Source: Tissierellales bacterium (GTDB lineage: Bacteria > Bacillota > Clostridia > Tissierellales > Tissierellaceae). From it: a stretch of 64,000 bases of DNA. Location: positions 1 through 64,000 of the forward strand of contig JACIXZ010000006.1 of assembly GCA_014360205.1 (NCBI GenBank), read 5' to 3'. Both the position numbers and the translations under genes were made by a program. Positions 53,108-62,244 of this stretch are shown here, one piece after another (positions within the stretch are counted from its first letter, which is position 1; the number at the start of each line of letters is the position of its first letter). Below the pieces are notes generated by a model. That model made no database searches and had not been told where the DNA came from. It worked only from the letters and a program-made list of their open reading frames with translations.

Positions 53108-54159
53108 TTAGGCAGTTTTACTGTTATTGTAGTTCCTTCTCCTATTTCACTTTCTAAGGTGATTAAACCATTGTGGTATTCTACAATATGTTTAACTATT
53201 GAAAGGCCTAACCCAGAGCCTTCTATTTTTTTTGACCTCGATTTATCTATTCTATAAAATCTTTCAAATATTCTATCCTGTTCTTCTTTTGGGATGCCTA
53301 TACCAGAGTCCTTAACAGAGATGACACCATAATTTCCTTCATTATAAACAGAAACCAATACCATACCATTTTCAACATTGTATTTAACAGCATTGTCAAT
53401 TAGATTATATATTAAATCTTCTATCATTCTTCTATTAGCAGATATGAAAACAGCCTCTCCTCTAACATCTAAATTAACTTTATGGGATATTGCTTGAGGA
53501 TTGACTCTGTTTACAATTTCATTAGCGATTTCATAAAGGTCTATATCTTCATAAGTTTTTTCTATAGTTTCATCTTCTAATTTAGAAAGGTTCAAAATTG
53601 ACTCTATCAAAGTTAAAAGCCTTGTACCTTCTTTTTTTATGATTCCGGCGAATTTTTGTACTTCATCACCTTCTACCATCCCATTTTCAATCATTTCAGC
53701 GTAACCATTTATTGAAGTTAAAGGGGTCTTTAACTCATGACTTACATTTGCTGTAAATTCTCTTCTTATCTTTTCGGCTTCTTTGAGATTTTCCATAGCC
53801 GTTTCTATTTGTTTTTTTTGTCTCCTAATCATTTCAACAAAAGGTTTAATTTCTGGATAAATCTCTGCATCCTCAACTTCCTCTCCTGATAAAATGCTCT
53901 CGATATTGTCTGCTGCATTTTTTATGGGAGAAAGTATTGTTTTAGAAATATTAGTTGATAGCATATACAATACAACTAATATCAACACTAAAATAGCTAC
54001 CATTGGGGGTAAACTCGCCGTAAAGACTTCAAAAAAAGTTAAATCACTAACAGCCATAGCCGAAAAATATTCATAGAACAACACATCAAGTACCAATGTT
54101 GTTATAAATAGAGTAGCTATGACTATAACTGTAAGATATTTAAATATTCTTTTCTCCAT
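53104..54159 (-). CDS. phoR: Sensor histidine kinase (PhoR type)
   Basis: Membrane sensor kinase of 351 aa with two transmembrane segments (about 5-28 and 42-62) around a short outer loop, a cytoplasmic linker and coiled coil, then the kinase core. H-box FTANVSHELKTPLTSINGYAEM (phospho-His near residue 145), N-box MIEDLIYNLIDNAVKYN, and G boxes VKDSGIGIPKEEQD and GSGLGLSIVKHI are intact. ATG at 54159 follows GGAGG; it starts next to the stop of the response regulator. Third gene of a leftward phoU operon, so phosphate sensing is likely. The sensory domain is unusually short. Confidence 0.86.
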   Translation of the reverse strand: MEKRIFKYLTVIVIATLFITTLVLDVLFYEYFSAMAVSDLTFFEVFTASLPPMVAILVLILVVLYMLSTNISKTILSPIKNAADNIESILSGEEVEDAEIYPEIKPFVEMIRRQKKQIETAMENLKEAEKIRREFTANVSHELKTPLTSINGYAEMIENGMVEGDEVQKFAGIIKKEGTRLLTLIESILNLSKLEDETIEKTYEDIDLYEIANEIVNRVNPQAISHKVNLDVRGEAVFISANRRMIEDLIYNLIDNAVKYNVENGMVLVSVYNEGNYGVISVKDSGIGIPKEEQDRIFERFYRIDKSRSKKIEGSGLGLSIVKHIVEYHNGLITLESEIGEGTTITVKLPK

Positions 54160-54160
54160 G

Positions 54161-54826
54161 TTAACCTCCAAATTTATAGCCAACGCCTCTTACTGTTTGA
54201 ATATTTTCTCCGGCATCGCCTAATTTCATACGCAAAGTCCTTATGTGCACATCAACTGTCCTAGTTTCGCCTTCAAAATCAAAGCCCCAAACTTCATTCA
54301 TTATTTGATCTCTAGATAATACTATATTCATATTTTTCATTAAATAATATAACAAGTCAAATTCCTTTAGAGTCAAATATATTTGATTTCCATCAACTTT
54401 AACTTCGTGTTTATCAACATCTAAGACTAGTTTTCCGCTTTGTAATACAGTAGGTTTGTCTGAACCAATATATCTTCTTAAAACTGCTTTAACTCGTGAA
54501 ATGAGTTCCATTACGCCAAAGGGCTTTTCAACATAATCATCTGCACCCATATCAAGTGCCCTTACCTTATCAAACTCACTAGTCTTTGAGGTAAGCATGA
54601 TTACAGGAATAGATTTTGTTGACACCATAGATCGAATTTTTTTTAGTATTGTATAACCATCTTCTCCGGGAAGCATTATATCTAATATATACAAATCAGG
54701 TGGGCTTTGTTCAAATAATTCTTTTCCACTTTCGAATCCCTTAACTTCAAACCCTTCTTTTTTCAAAGCATATATCACTAATTCCCTTATTGCTTCATCA
54801 TCTTCAACTATATAAATTGAATTCAA
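54161..54826 (-). CDS. phoP: OmpR/PhoB-family response regulator
   Basis: DNA-binding response regulator, 221 aa. The receiver domain (residues 1-115) has acidic residues VEDDEA, the phosphorylated Asp in YILDIMLPGEDGY (near residue 49), the TS of MLTSKTSEFD and the Lys of VEKPFG. The winged-helix output (about 125-221) ends in TVDVHIRTLRMKLGDAG and VRGVGYKFGG. TTG at 54826 follows TTGGAG by eight bases and lies after the phoU stop. Co-transcribed with phoU and the kinase; likely binds the PhoP-box-like repeats upstream of the operon. Confidence 0.88.
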   Translation of the reverse strand: MNSIYIVEDDEAIRELVIYALKKEGFEVKGFESGKELFEQSPPDLYILDIMLPGEDGYTILKKIRSMVSTKSIPVIMLTSKTSEFDKVRALDMGADDYVEKPFGVMELISRVKAVLRRYIGSDKPTVLQSGKLVLDVDKHEVKVDGNQIYLTLKEFDLLYYLMKNMNIVLSRDQIMNEVWGFDFEGETRTVDVHIRTLRMKLGDAGENIQTVRGVGYKFGG

Positions 54827-54831
54827 ATATA

Positions 54832-55482
54832 TCAACTCCAACTAAAGTGTTCACCAGTGATAGCATAGTATACCCATTCAGCGATGTTTTGAGCATGATC
54901 TCCAATTCTTTCAAAATATTTAGCTATAAGTATAAAATCAACTGATTGTTCACTTGAATATTTTTGATCTCTTATATATTCTATAAGCTCATTTTTCACC
55001 ATATCAAAAAGCTTATCTACTTTATCATCATGATAAATAATTTCTACTGCCTTATCCACATCTCTCTTAACAAATGCATTTATTGCTTCTCTAACCATAT
55101 ATATAGTTTCTTCAGCCATTTGTGGTATATCAATTAATTCTTTAAAGTATTTTTCGTTTGCCATACGAATTGTTAATTCGGATATATCGGCAGCTTGATC
55201 TCCTATTCTTTCCATGTCAGTTATCATTTTTAATGCTGATGAAATCAACCTTAGATCTTTCGCCACAGGTTGTTGCTGAAGTATTAATTTTAGACATAAA
55301 TCCTCTATATCTCTTTCTTTATCATTAACTTCCTTATCTCCAGTTGCCACTCTTTTAGCAAGGTCAACATCTTGATTTACAAGAGCAGACACTGCTGTCT
55401 CAATTCTACTTTCTATAAGATTACCCATTTCAATCAATTCTTCATTCAATTTCTCGAGGTCTTGATCAAACTTACTTCTCAT
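54832..55482 (-). CDS. phoU: Phosphate signalling protein PhoU
   Basis: Cytosolic regulator that links phosphate transport to the PhoR kinase, 216 aa. Two three-helix repeats are visible, each with the metal-binding signature: KMITDMERIGDQAADISEL and IAKYFERIGDHAQNIAEWV. I favour the ATG at 55482 (MRSKFDQ), nine bases after AAGGG; two earlier ATGs lie too close to that site. First gene of the operon. No Pst transporter genes are in the window. Confidence 0.93.
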   Translation of the reverse strand: MRSKFDQDLEKLNEELIEMGNLIESRIETAVSALVNQDVDLAKRVATGDKEVNDKERDIEDLCLKLILQQQPVAKDLRLISSALKMITDMERIGDQAADISELTIRMANEKYFKELIDIPQMAEETIYMVREAINAFVKRDVDKAVEIIYHDDKVDKLFDMVKNELIEYIRDQKYSSEQSVDFILIAKYFERIGDHAQNIAEWVYYAITGEHFSWS

Positions 55483-55514
55483 TGTCATCATCCCTTTTTA
55501 TGATTTATACCACT

Positions 55515-55578
55515 ATTATAATAGAAATAACAAAATTTTGTTAAAATATATGATAAAACAAAGTAAAATTAGTGTAAA
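55515..55578 (-). promoter_or_regulatory. PhoP-box-like direct repeats and promoter of the phoU operon
   Basis: Read leftward, TTTACA, TTTACT, TTATCA and TTTAAC begin at 55578, 55567, 55556 and 55545: four hexamers at an 11-base period (6 + 5 spacer). This is the architecture of the Gram-positive PhoP box. A TATAAT (55520-55515) follows 18-20 bases downstream. It suggests phosphate-starvation autoregulation of the operon. Confidence 0.68.
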
Positions 55579-55615
55579 AACAAGTGTGTATTAGATTATT
55601 ATAATGAAAATTTTA

Positions 55616-55695
55616 TTTGCAGCAAAATATTTGTTATGTTATACTATTTAAGTGTTCCTTGCTCTATTACAAAATAGAGCCGATAGTCCATAAGG
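55616..55695 (+). promoter_or_regulatory. rpsF promoter and S6:S18-type mRNA leader hairpin
   Basis: TTTGCA (55616-55621), 18-bp spacer and TATACT (55640-55645) form a likely promoter. The leader then has GCTCTATT (55661-55668) paired with AATAGAGC (55673-55680) followed by CGATAG; the CCG at the foot of the hairpin recalls the S6:S18 ribosomal-protein leader that represses rpsF operons. The AGGAGGTG binding site follows within 12 bases. Confidence 0.6.
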
Positions 55696-55705
55696 AGGTG
55701 AAAAA

Positions 55706-55990
55706 ATGAGAAAGTATGAAATGATGTTAATCTTTTACCCTGATTATGAAGAAGAAAAAAGAAATGCTGTCATGGATAGATTAAAAGGTATCATCGAAAC
55801 AGATGGTAAAGTAGAAACTATTGATGAATGGGGTTTAAGAAAACTTGCATACCTTATCAATGATTATGCTGAAGGGTACTATGTATTGGTAAACTTCGAA
55901 GCTGGTCCAGATATTGCTAAGGAATTAGACAGGGTTTCTAAGATTTCAGAAGGCATTATGAGACATATGATAACTAAGATTGAAGAGTAA
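55706..55990 (+). CDS. rpsF: 30S ribosomal protein bS6
   Basis: Ribosomal protein of 94 aa that pairs with bS18 in the 30S platform. [20 protein letters not shown] at the start and the [20 protein letters not shown] segment are typical. AAGGAGGTG lies 7 bases before the ATG. First gene of rpsF-ssb-rpsR, behind a leader that probably allows feedback by bS6:bS18. Confidence 0.97.
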   Translation: MRKYEMMLIFYPDYEEEKRNAVMDRLKGIIETDGKVETIDEWGLRKLAYLINDYAEGYYVLVNFEAGPDIAKELDRVSKISEGIMRHMITKIEE

Positions 55991-56010
55991 ACCAAGGGAT
56001 GGTGAAACAT

Positions 56011-56451
56011 ATGAATAATGTTGTATTGATTGGTAGGCTAACAAGAGATCCAGAGTTGAGATATATACCTAATACTGGTACCGCAGTTTCTACATTTACA
56101 CTAGCTGTAGATAAAGGTCTTTCCAGAGATAAAAAGAGCGAAATGGAATTAAAAAATCAACCAACAGCTGATTTTATAAATATTGTAGTTTGGGGAAAAG
56201 TTGCAGAAAACTGTGCTAATTTTCTTACAAAAGGGAAATTAGTAGGTGTTTCTGGAAGGATTCAAACTAGAAATTATGAAGCGAAAGATGGTACAAAGAG
56301 ATATATCACTGAAGTAGTTGCTAATAGTGTAGAATTTTTGGAATGGGGAGACAATACCAACAAATCAAATGCAAATTCAGATCTTGACGATGATTTTTTC
56401 AATGGAATTGATGGATTTCATCCTGCCGACAATGACGACATCCCATTTTAG
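56011..56451 (+). CDS. ssb: Single-stranded DNA-binding protein
   Basis: Replication and repair protein of 146 aa. OB fold in residues 1-105 ([54 protein letters not shown]), a flexible acidic Asn/Asp-rich linker, and the partner-binding tip DDIPF at the C terminus. ATG at 56011 is preferred with AAGGGATGGTG upstream; a longer start at 55999 would overlap this site. Lies between rpsF and rpsR as in most Firmicutes. Confidence 0.96.
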   Translation: MNNVVLIGRLTRDPELRYIPNTGTAVSTFTLAVDKGLSRDKKSEMELKNQPTADFINIVVWGKVAENCANFLTKGKLVGVSGRIQTRNYEAKDGTKRYITEVVANSVEFLEWGDNTNKSNANSDLDDDFFNGIDGFHPADNDDIPF

Positions 56452-56468
56452 TCAAAGGAGGGGAAAAG

Positions 56469-56693
56469 ATGCAAAGAAGATATAAGCCAAGAAAAAAAGT
56501 CTGTGCATTTTGTGCTGACAAATCATCGCATATAGATTATAAAGATGTAAATAAACTTAAAAAATATGTTACTGAAAGAGGCAAAATATTGCCTAGAAGA
56601 GTTTCAGGAAATTGTGCAAAGCATCAAAGAGAACTTACAATTGCTATAAAGAGGGCAAGACAAGTCGCTTTATTGCCATATACACAAGACTAA
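56469..56693 (+). CDS. rpsR: 30S ribosomal protein bS18
   Basis: Ribosomal protein of 74 aa. [16 protein letters not shown] carries the CxxC of the zinc-type (C+) form, and [20 protein letters not shown] completes the metal ligands with C and H. TLPY-type ending reads [18 protein letters not shown] lies before the ATG. Last gene before a strong terminator. Confidence 0.97.
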   Translation: MQRRYKPRKKVCAFCADKSSHIDYKDVNKLKKYVTERGKILPRRVSGNCAKHQRELTIAIKRARQVALLPYTQD

Positions 56694-56718
56694 GAGAGGA
56701 TAACCTCTCTTTTTTTAT
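56693..56718 (+). terminator. Terminator after rpsR
   Basis: AGAGAGG (56693-56699) pairs with CCTCTCT (56704-56710) around ATAA, followed by seven T. The stem begins in the rpsR stop codon. Confidence 0.88.
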
Positions 56719-56793
56719 TATTTAATTGTGCTTTTAATTCTTTCCTTAATATAATATAATCAATAATAGTACATAAAACTTGAGGTGAAAATT

Positions 56794-57744
56794 TTGAATA
56801 ATGACAGAAAAAACAATATAAATATAGAACTGATATTAGAAACATTGATTGTAATACTTATTTCATTGTTTTCAAGGCTAGGTTTTGGCAGTTTAGCATT
56901 TTTGATACCTGCCGTAGCTTGTATTTTTACCATCAGACATGATTTTAATAAATCTATCATTGCTTTAATTATAGGTTTAGCTGCAATTATATTAATCGAC
57001 AGATTTTATGGTCTTATGCTTTTAATTCAGATTTTGCCTATTTCTTTGGTATTTAGCTATATGGTTAAATTAAGAAGAAGCCCAAGGGATGTTATTATAT
57101 CATCTACAATAATACTTTTTATGAGCTTATTGATATCTCTTAGCTTATTGACTTCTGGAAGTGAGCTTGATTTTACTAAGCAATTTGAGGTATTTTTAAA
57201 CAACCAATTAGAAACTCAAGTTAATATTTTAGAAAATATGGATTTAGATTCTGAATTCATAGAAAGCTTCAAAACATCTCAAGAAGGAGTATATAACTAT
57301 ATATTGCAGATATTTCCTAGCTTGTTATTGCTCTACTCCGCATTAATTGGGTATATAAACTACATAATATCAAAAAATATTTTAAGACGAATTGGATTGG
57401 GAATAAGAGAAATAGCTCCATTTAGTAAATTCAGCGTGCCTTCAAATTTTGGAATAGGCATAGCATCAGTTTTTGTTTTAACGCTGTTGTTGAGAAATAT
57501 CGATGGAGCAATATATGATGTATTGCTAGTAAACTTGACTGCTATATTAAGTTTAATTTTCGTTGTACAAGGGTTGAGTGTTGTAGACTTTTTTCTAAAA
57601 AAAAGGAATAAAAAGAGGATTACTAGGGTTATTATTTTAGCCGTTATAATATTATTTATTCCTATGTTAACACCTATTACTATAATAGGGGCAATAGATA
57701 TGATTTTTGATGTTCGAAAGATAAGAAAGCCTAGAAACTCTTAG
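56794..57744 (+). CDS. DUF2232 membrane protein (YybS-like)
   Basis: Polytopic membrane protein of about 316 aa with roughly eight hydrophobic segments and one longer outer loop (about 125-165). The position between rpsR and gdpP and the overall pattern identify it as YybS/DUF2232. TTG at 56794 follows GAGGTG by 7 bases; GTG at 56785 is part of that site. A TATAAT at 56755-56760 may be its promoter. Function unknown. Confidence 0.85.
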   Translation: MNNDRKNNINIELILETLIVILISLFSRLGFGSLAFLIPAVACIFTIRHDFNKSIIALIIGLAAIILIDRFYGLMLLIQILPISLVFSYMVKLRRSPRDVIISSTIILFMSLLISLSLLTSGSELDFTKQFEVFLNNQLETQVNILENMDLDSEFIESFKTSQEGVYNYILQIFPSLLLLYSALIGYINYIISKNILRRIGLGIREIAPFSKFSVPSNFGIGIASVFVLTLLLRNIDGAIYDVLLVNLTAILSLIFVVQGLSVVDFFLKKRNKKRITRVIILAVIILFIPMLTPITIIGAIDMIFDVRKIRKPRNS

Positions 57745-57754
57745 GAGGTTTGAG

Positions 57755-59749
57755 ATGAAAGATAAGCTGTTTTCGTGGAAAGATATATATTTTTATATAT
57801 TTGTTACACTCGCTTTCATGTTAATCATGTTGTTTTTTCAACCCATAATAAGCTTTATAATGGCTTTGATTGTGGGCTATATGGTATATTACAGCTACAA
57901 GTTGATCGAAGACAAAAATATCGCATATATTAAAACGATTGAGAATTTATCAAATACTTTTGATTCTGCGACTAAACATGCAATTTTTAACATGCCTTTT
58001 CCTATGATATTCATAGATGATTTAGGGAAAATAAGATGGTATAATACACCGTTTTTAAATTTGTCTCAAGAGGAAGAATTGTTAAATCGTCCGTTGATTG
58101 ATTTAGTCCCGACATTTAATGTAGATTCATTAAAAAATGTGAAAGAAAATGAACCTATTGATATTGATTTTAGAAACAGGCATTATAAAGTATTTCCTAA
58201 TTTTCTTGAGGACAGGAGTCTAAATGAAAATGGCAAAATAAACATATTGTATTGGGTAGACGATACGGAATTCGTTGAACTTTCTAGAAAATATATTAAT
58301 GAAAGACCAGTACTTGTTTTAGCATTTATAGATAATTATGATGACATAAAAAATTCAACACCTGACACGCATAGACCGATATTGATGGCTGAAATAGATA
58401 GAATGATTAATGAATATTTTAATGAACAAAATGCTGTTGTAAGAAAATATGAAAATGATAAATATTTTATAATAATAAATCAAATGGATTTTGATAAAAT
58501 AAAACAGAAAAGATTCGACTTACTAGACCAAATAAGAGAGTTGAAAATGGGAAATGCTATTCCTATAACTCTCAGTATAGGTGCTAGTCAGAAAAAAGAA
58601 AGCCTCTTAGATTGCTATCAAGAGGCAAGGGCAGCTATTGATGTTGCATTGGGTAGAGGTGGAGACCAAGCTGTAATCAATACTGGAAGTGGATTTGAAT
58701 TTTTTGGAGGCAAATCTAAAGCTGTTGAGAAGAGAAACAAAGTAAAGGCTAGGGTAATGGCTGATGCTCTCAAACAGCTAATAACTCAGAGCAACAAAGT
58801 ATTTATAATGGGACATAAAAATCCTGATATGGATGCAATAGGTTCAGCTATTGGAACTTTAAGAGCTGTAATTGAAAATGAAAAAGAAGGTTATATAATA
58901 TTTAATGAAGAAAATCCATCAATTAAAAACATGCTCAGTTTGATGGATTCTGAAAGCCCTGAACTTAGAGAGAGATTTATTTCAACTCAGAGAGCACTTG
59001 AGATAATTGAGGAAAACGACCTATTGATAAATGTCGATAATCACAAGCCAAGTTTAGCTGAGTCTAAGGAAATAATACAAGCTATATCAAAGATTGTAGT
59101 TATAGATCATCACAGAAGAGGAGCAGAGTTCATAGACGATCCTGTTTTAGTATATATTGAGCCATATGCATCAAGCACATCTGAGCTAGTTACTGAGATA
59201 ATATCATATATGGGCTTTGAATATGACATTACGAAATTTGAGGCTGAAGCGCTTTTAGCAGGAATTACATTAGATACTAAAAACTTTACTTTCCAGACTG
59301 GAGTGAGAACATTTGAAGCTGCCTCTATTTTAAAGAGAGCAGGCGCAGATACTTTGGTCGTAAAACAACTATTTAGAGATGATTTTAATACTTTCGTAAA
59401 CAAAGCAGAAGTAATCAGAACTGCAAAAATTGTTAATGGCTCAATAGCTATAGGTAGACTTGAAAAGACAATGGAAGATTCAATATTGATAGCTGCTCAA
59501 GCAGCTAATGAGCTCCTAAATATAAACAATGTAGAGGCTTCTTTTGTGCTGTGTAAGCTCAAAGACAGTATTCATATTTCTGGGAGAAGTTTAGGAGAAA
59601 TAAGTGTTCAACTAATATTAGAAAAGCTTGGAGGGGGAGGGCATTTAACTAGTGCTGGAACTCAACTTCATAATATAACAATGGAAGAAGCAGAAAAAAA
59701 ACTAATTGAAACTATTGAAAAATACTTACAAGAGGGTGAAAATAAATGA
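57755..59749 (+). CDS. gdpP: Cyclic-di-AMP phosphodiesterase GdpP
   Basis: Membrane-bound enzyme that hydrolyses c-di-AMP, 664 aa. Two N-terminal transmembrane segments (about 9-48), a PAS domain (about 70-170), a degenerate GGDEF domain (about 175-300) and a DHH-DHHA1 catalytic part: [15 protein letters not shown] (near 352), [21 protein letters not shown] (about 450) and the C-terminal [10 protein letters not shown]. All metal-binding residues of the DHH core seem present. GGAGG precedes the ATG, and the last codons overlap rplI by four bases. Confidence 0.95.
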   Translation: MKDKLFSWKDIYFYIFVTLAFMLIMLFFQPIISFIMALIVGYMVYYSYKLIEDKNIAYIKTIENLSNTFDSATKHAIFNMPFPMIFIDDLGKIRWYNTPFLNLSQEEELLNRPLIDLVPTFNVDSLKNVKENEPIDIDFRNRHYKVFPNFLEDRSLNENGKINILYWVDDTEFVELSRKYINERPVLVLAFIDNYDDIKNSTPDTHRPILMAEIDRMINEYFNEQNAVVRKYENDKYFIIINQMDFDKIKQKRFDLLDQIRELKMGNAIPITLSIGASQKKESLLDCYQEARAAIDVALGRGGDQAVINTGSGFEFFGGKSKAVEKRNKVKARVMADALKQLITQSNKVFIMGHKNPDMDAIGSAIGTLRAVIENEKEGYIIFNEENPSIKNMLSLMDSESPELRERFISTQRALEIIEENDLLINVDNHKPSLAESKEIIQAISKIVVIDHHRRGAEFIDDPVLVYIEPYASSTSELVTEIISYMGFEYDITKFEAEALLAGITLDTKNFTFQTGVRTFEAASILKRAGADTLVVKQLFRDDFNTFVNKAEVIRTAKIVNGSIAIGRLEKTMEDSILIAAQAANELLNINNVEASFVLCKLKDSIHISGRSLGEISVQLILEKLGGGGHLTSAGTQLHNITMEEAEKKLIETIEKYLQEGENK

Positions 59750-60192
59750 AAGTAATATTATTAAAAGATGTAAAAGGATTAGGAAAAGAGGGAGATTTAG
59801 TAAATTCAAAAGATGGATATGCAAGAAATTATCTTTTCCCCAAAAATTTAGCTGTTGAAGCAAATGAAGAAAATCTTAAGAAATGGGAAGAAAGAAAAAA
59901 AGAAGAGGCTAAAAAGATACAAAAAGAAATTGAAGCTGCAAATGAGTTAAAGAAAAAATTAGAAAGCTTCACAGTAACATTGAAAGTAAAGACTGGAAGC
60001 CAAGGCAGACTATTTGGCTCAATCACAGCTTTAGATATTGCCAACAATTTAAAAGAACAATATGGAATAGATATTGATAAGAGAAAAATAGAATTAAAAG
60101 ATAACATAAAATCACTTGGTGAGTTTGAAGCTGATGTAAAACTATATCAAGACATAACAGCTAAGTTGAAGATAAATGTAGTTTCATTATAG
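59746..60192 (+). CDS. rplI: 50S ribosomal protein bL9
   Basis: Ribosomal protein of 148 aa. The N-terminal domain [20 protein letters not shown] with [16 protein letters not shown] is followed by a long charged connecting helix and the C-terminal domain ([16 protein letters not shown]). ATG overlaps the gdpP stop (ATGA), and GAGGGTG lies before it. Standard place before dnaB. Confidence 0.97.
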   Translation: MKVILLKDVKGLGKEGDLVNSKDGYARNYLFPKNLAVEANEENLKKWEERKKEEAKKIQKEIEAANELKKKLESFTVTLKVKTGSQGRLFGSITALDIANNLKEQYGIDIDKRKIELKDNIKSLGEFEADVKLYQDITAKLKINVVSL

Positions 60193-60204
60193 AGGTGGTA
60201 AGAT

Positions 60205-61545
60205 TTGGATACTACACTAGGAAGAATTCCGCCAAATAACATTGAAGCCGAGGAATCGGTTATCGGTGCTATGCTATTGAACAAAGAAGCAGTTAATACA
60301 GCTCTGGAAATACTAAAGCCTGAGGATTTTTACAAGGACACAAATAAAGAAATATTTAAAGCCATTATCGCGTTATATAATAGAAACGAACCTGTTGATT
60401 TGGTAACTCTAGCAGAAGAGCTGAGGAAAAGACAGACTTTAGAAAGCATAGGGGGGATTTCATACCTAGCGGATTTATCAACAAGTGTTGTCACTACAGC
60501 TAATACCAAATATTATTGTGAAATAGTAAAAGACAAGGCTATACTTAGAAGGTTAATAAAATCAAGCGATGAAATAATGAGCTTGGCTTATCAAGATACA
60601 AAAGAAGTAAACTTAATTTTAGAAAAAGCAGAAAAAGACATATTTGATATAACACAAGGAGTTCACAATAAAGGGTTTTTCCCTATTAATGATGTGTTGC
60701 TTAAGAGTTTTTCGCAAATAGAAGAAAGAGCAGCAAAAAAAGGAGAGCTTACTGGCTTAACAACAGGATTTGTTGATTTAGATTTGAAACTATCAGGGCT
60801 TCAAAAATCAGATTTGATACTACTAGCTGCAAGACCTTCAATGGGGAAAACAGCATTAGGAATTAATATAGCAACAAATGCGGCTATAAAGGGTGGAGCA
60901 AATGTAGCAATATTTTCATTGGAAATGTCAAAAGAACAGCTTGCCCAAAGAATAATAAGCTCCTCTGCTCATGTTGATTTACAGAAGATAATCAGTGGCA
61001 ATTTATCAGAAGATGAATGGATTCAAGTTGTAAACTCTATGTCTCCACTTTCAAAGATTAACATATTTATTGACGATACAGCAGGAATTTCTCTGATGGA
61101 AATGAAAGCAAAGTGTAGGAGAATGAAAGTTGAAAAAGGACTAGACTTAGTTGTGATTGATTACTTGCAACTAGTTGAAACTGATTCCAGGGCAGAAAGC
61201 AGACAACAGGAGATTTCAGCGATATCTAGAGGATTAAAGGCTATAGCCAAAGAGATGGAATGTCCGGTATTAGCTTTATCTCAGTTATCTAGAGCACCAG
61301 AATTAAGAGCAGACCATAGGCCTATACTTTCTGACTTGAGAGAATCAGGAGCTATAGAGCAAGATGCTGATGTTGTACTTTTCTTATACAGAGATGATTA
61401 CTATAATGAAGACTCAGAGAAGAAAAATATCGGAGAAGTAATCATTGCAAAACACAGAAATGGACCTACTGGCAAGGTTGAATTAGCATTTAAAAAGGAA
61501 TATACTAAGTTTTTAAATCTTGAAAAGTACATGGCTAGCCAATAA
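60205..61545 (+). CDS. dnaB: Replicative DNA helicase DnaB
   Basis: Hexameric helicase that unwinds DNA at the fork, 446 aa. N-terminal domain (about 1-120: PPNNIEAEESVIGAMLLN), linker, then RecA-type core with Walker A ARPSMGKTALGIN (near residue 212), DLVVIDYLQLVE (Walker B), and QLSRAPELRADHRPILSDLR. TTG start at 60205 with GAGGTGG upstream. No intein. A terminator follows. The helicase-loader-like genes lie just downstream. Confidence 0.97.
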   Translation: MDTTLGRIPPNNIEAEESVIGAMLLNKEAVNTALEILKPEDFYKDTNKEIFKAIIALYNRNEPVDLVTLAEELRKRQTLESIGGISYLADLSTSVVTTANTKYYCEIVKDKAILRRLIKSSDEIMSLAYQDTKEVNLILEKAEKDIFDITQGVHNKGFFPINDVLLKSFSQIEERAAKKGELTGLTTGFVDLDLKLSGLQKSDLILLAARPSMGKTALGINIATNAAIKGGANVAIFSLEMSKEQLAQRIISSSAHVDLQKIISGNLSEDEWIQVVNSMSPLSKINIFIDDTAGISLMEMKAKCRRMKVEKGLDLVVIDYLQLVETDSRAESRQQEISAISRGLKAIAKEMECPVLALSQLSRAPELRADHRPILSDLRESGAIEQDADVVLFLYRDDYYNEDSEKKNIGEVIIAKHRNGPTGKVELAFKKEYTKFLNLEKYMASQ

Positions 61546-61571
61546 AATCAACAATTTGCATGTGACTAATT

Positions 61572-61604
61572 AAAGGCTTCGAGGTCAAACTTCGAAGCTT
61601 TTTT
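61572..61604 (+). terminator. Terminator after dnaB
   Basis: GCTTCGA (61575-61581) pairs with TCGAAGC (61592-61598), followed by six T. It runs directly into the ribosome binding site of the acetyltransferase gene. Confidence 0.85.
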
Positions 61605-61614
61605 GGAGGTTAAT

Positions 61615-62244
61615 ATGAAACTTATAGGTGATAGGATCACTATAGAGGATTTAAAACTTGAAGATGTATATGAAATGAAAAATTGGGGAACGCATGAAAA
61701 TATACTTTTGGATGATTACAATTTTCCGTTCAGTGAAGATGCTGATATAAAGAGATGGTATTATGTAAAAACAAAACCTTTTGGAAACCATTACTACAGT
61801 GTCAGAAACGAAAATGGAATTTTAATAGGATATTTTGGGATAAAAAACAAGAGATATCTTTTAAGATATGCATATCTCGGCATAGTATTTGATCCTAATT
61901 ATCTAGATAGAGGATATGGCACAGAGACATTTATGACATTTCTTCCCTATTATTTTACAAAAATGAAAATGAGGATACTATATTTAGAAGTTGCAGAATT
62001 TAACGATAGGGCCTATCATCTATATCAAAAGGTAGGTTTTGAAAAGATAGCATACTATTTAGATGTATTTCCAAATCAAAACATAGATATAAGAAATCCA
62101 TACTTTGTTCAAAAAAGAGATTCTTTTGTAATAGAAGATGGTATAATATATCAGCAGATATATAGGATGAAATTGACAAAAAATAGATTTTTTAGTCTAT
62201 TTAAGGATGGGGATAAAAATGGATTTTACACTCGAAACAACTGA
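61615..62244 (+). CDS. GNAT-family N-acetyltransferase
   Basis: A 209-aa acetyltransferase with a RimJ/RimL-like fold: early strand LIGDRITIEDLKLEDVYEM, then YLGIVFDPNYLDRGYGTETF with the acetyl-CoA-binding R-G-x-G-T loop (near residue 102) and a late ILYLEVAEFNDRAYHLYQKV (A motif end). GGAGG lies seven bases before ATG 61615. The 3' end overlaps the DnaD-like gene by 26 bases. Acceptor substrate unknown. Confidence 0.88.
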   Translation: MKLIGDRITIEDLKLEDVYEMKNWGTHENILLDDYNFPFSEDADIKRWYYVKTKPFGNHYYSVRNENGILIGYFGIKNKRYLLRYAYLGIVFDPNYLDRGYGTETFMTFLPYYFTKMKMRILYLEVAEFNDRAYHLYQKVGFEKIAYYLDVFPNQNIDIRNPYFVQKRDSFVIEDGIIYQQIYRMKLTKNRFFSLFKDGDKNGFYTRNN

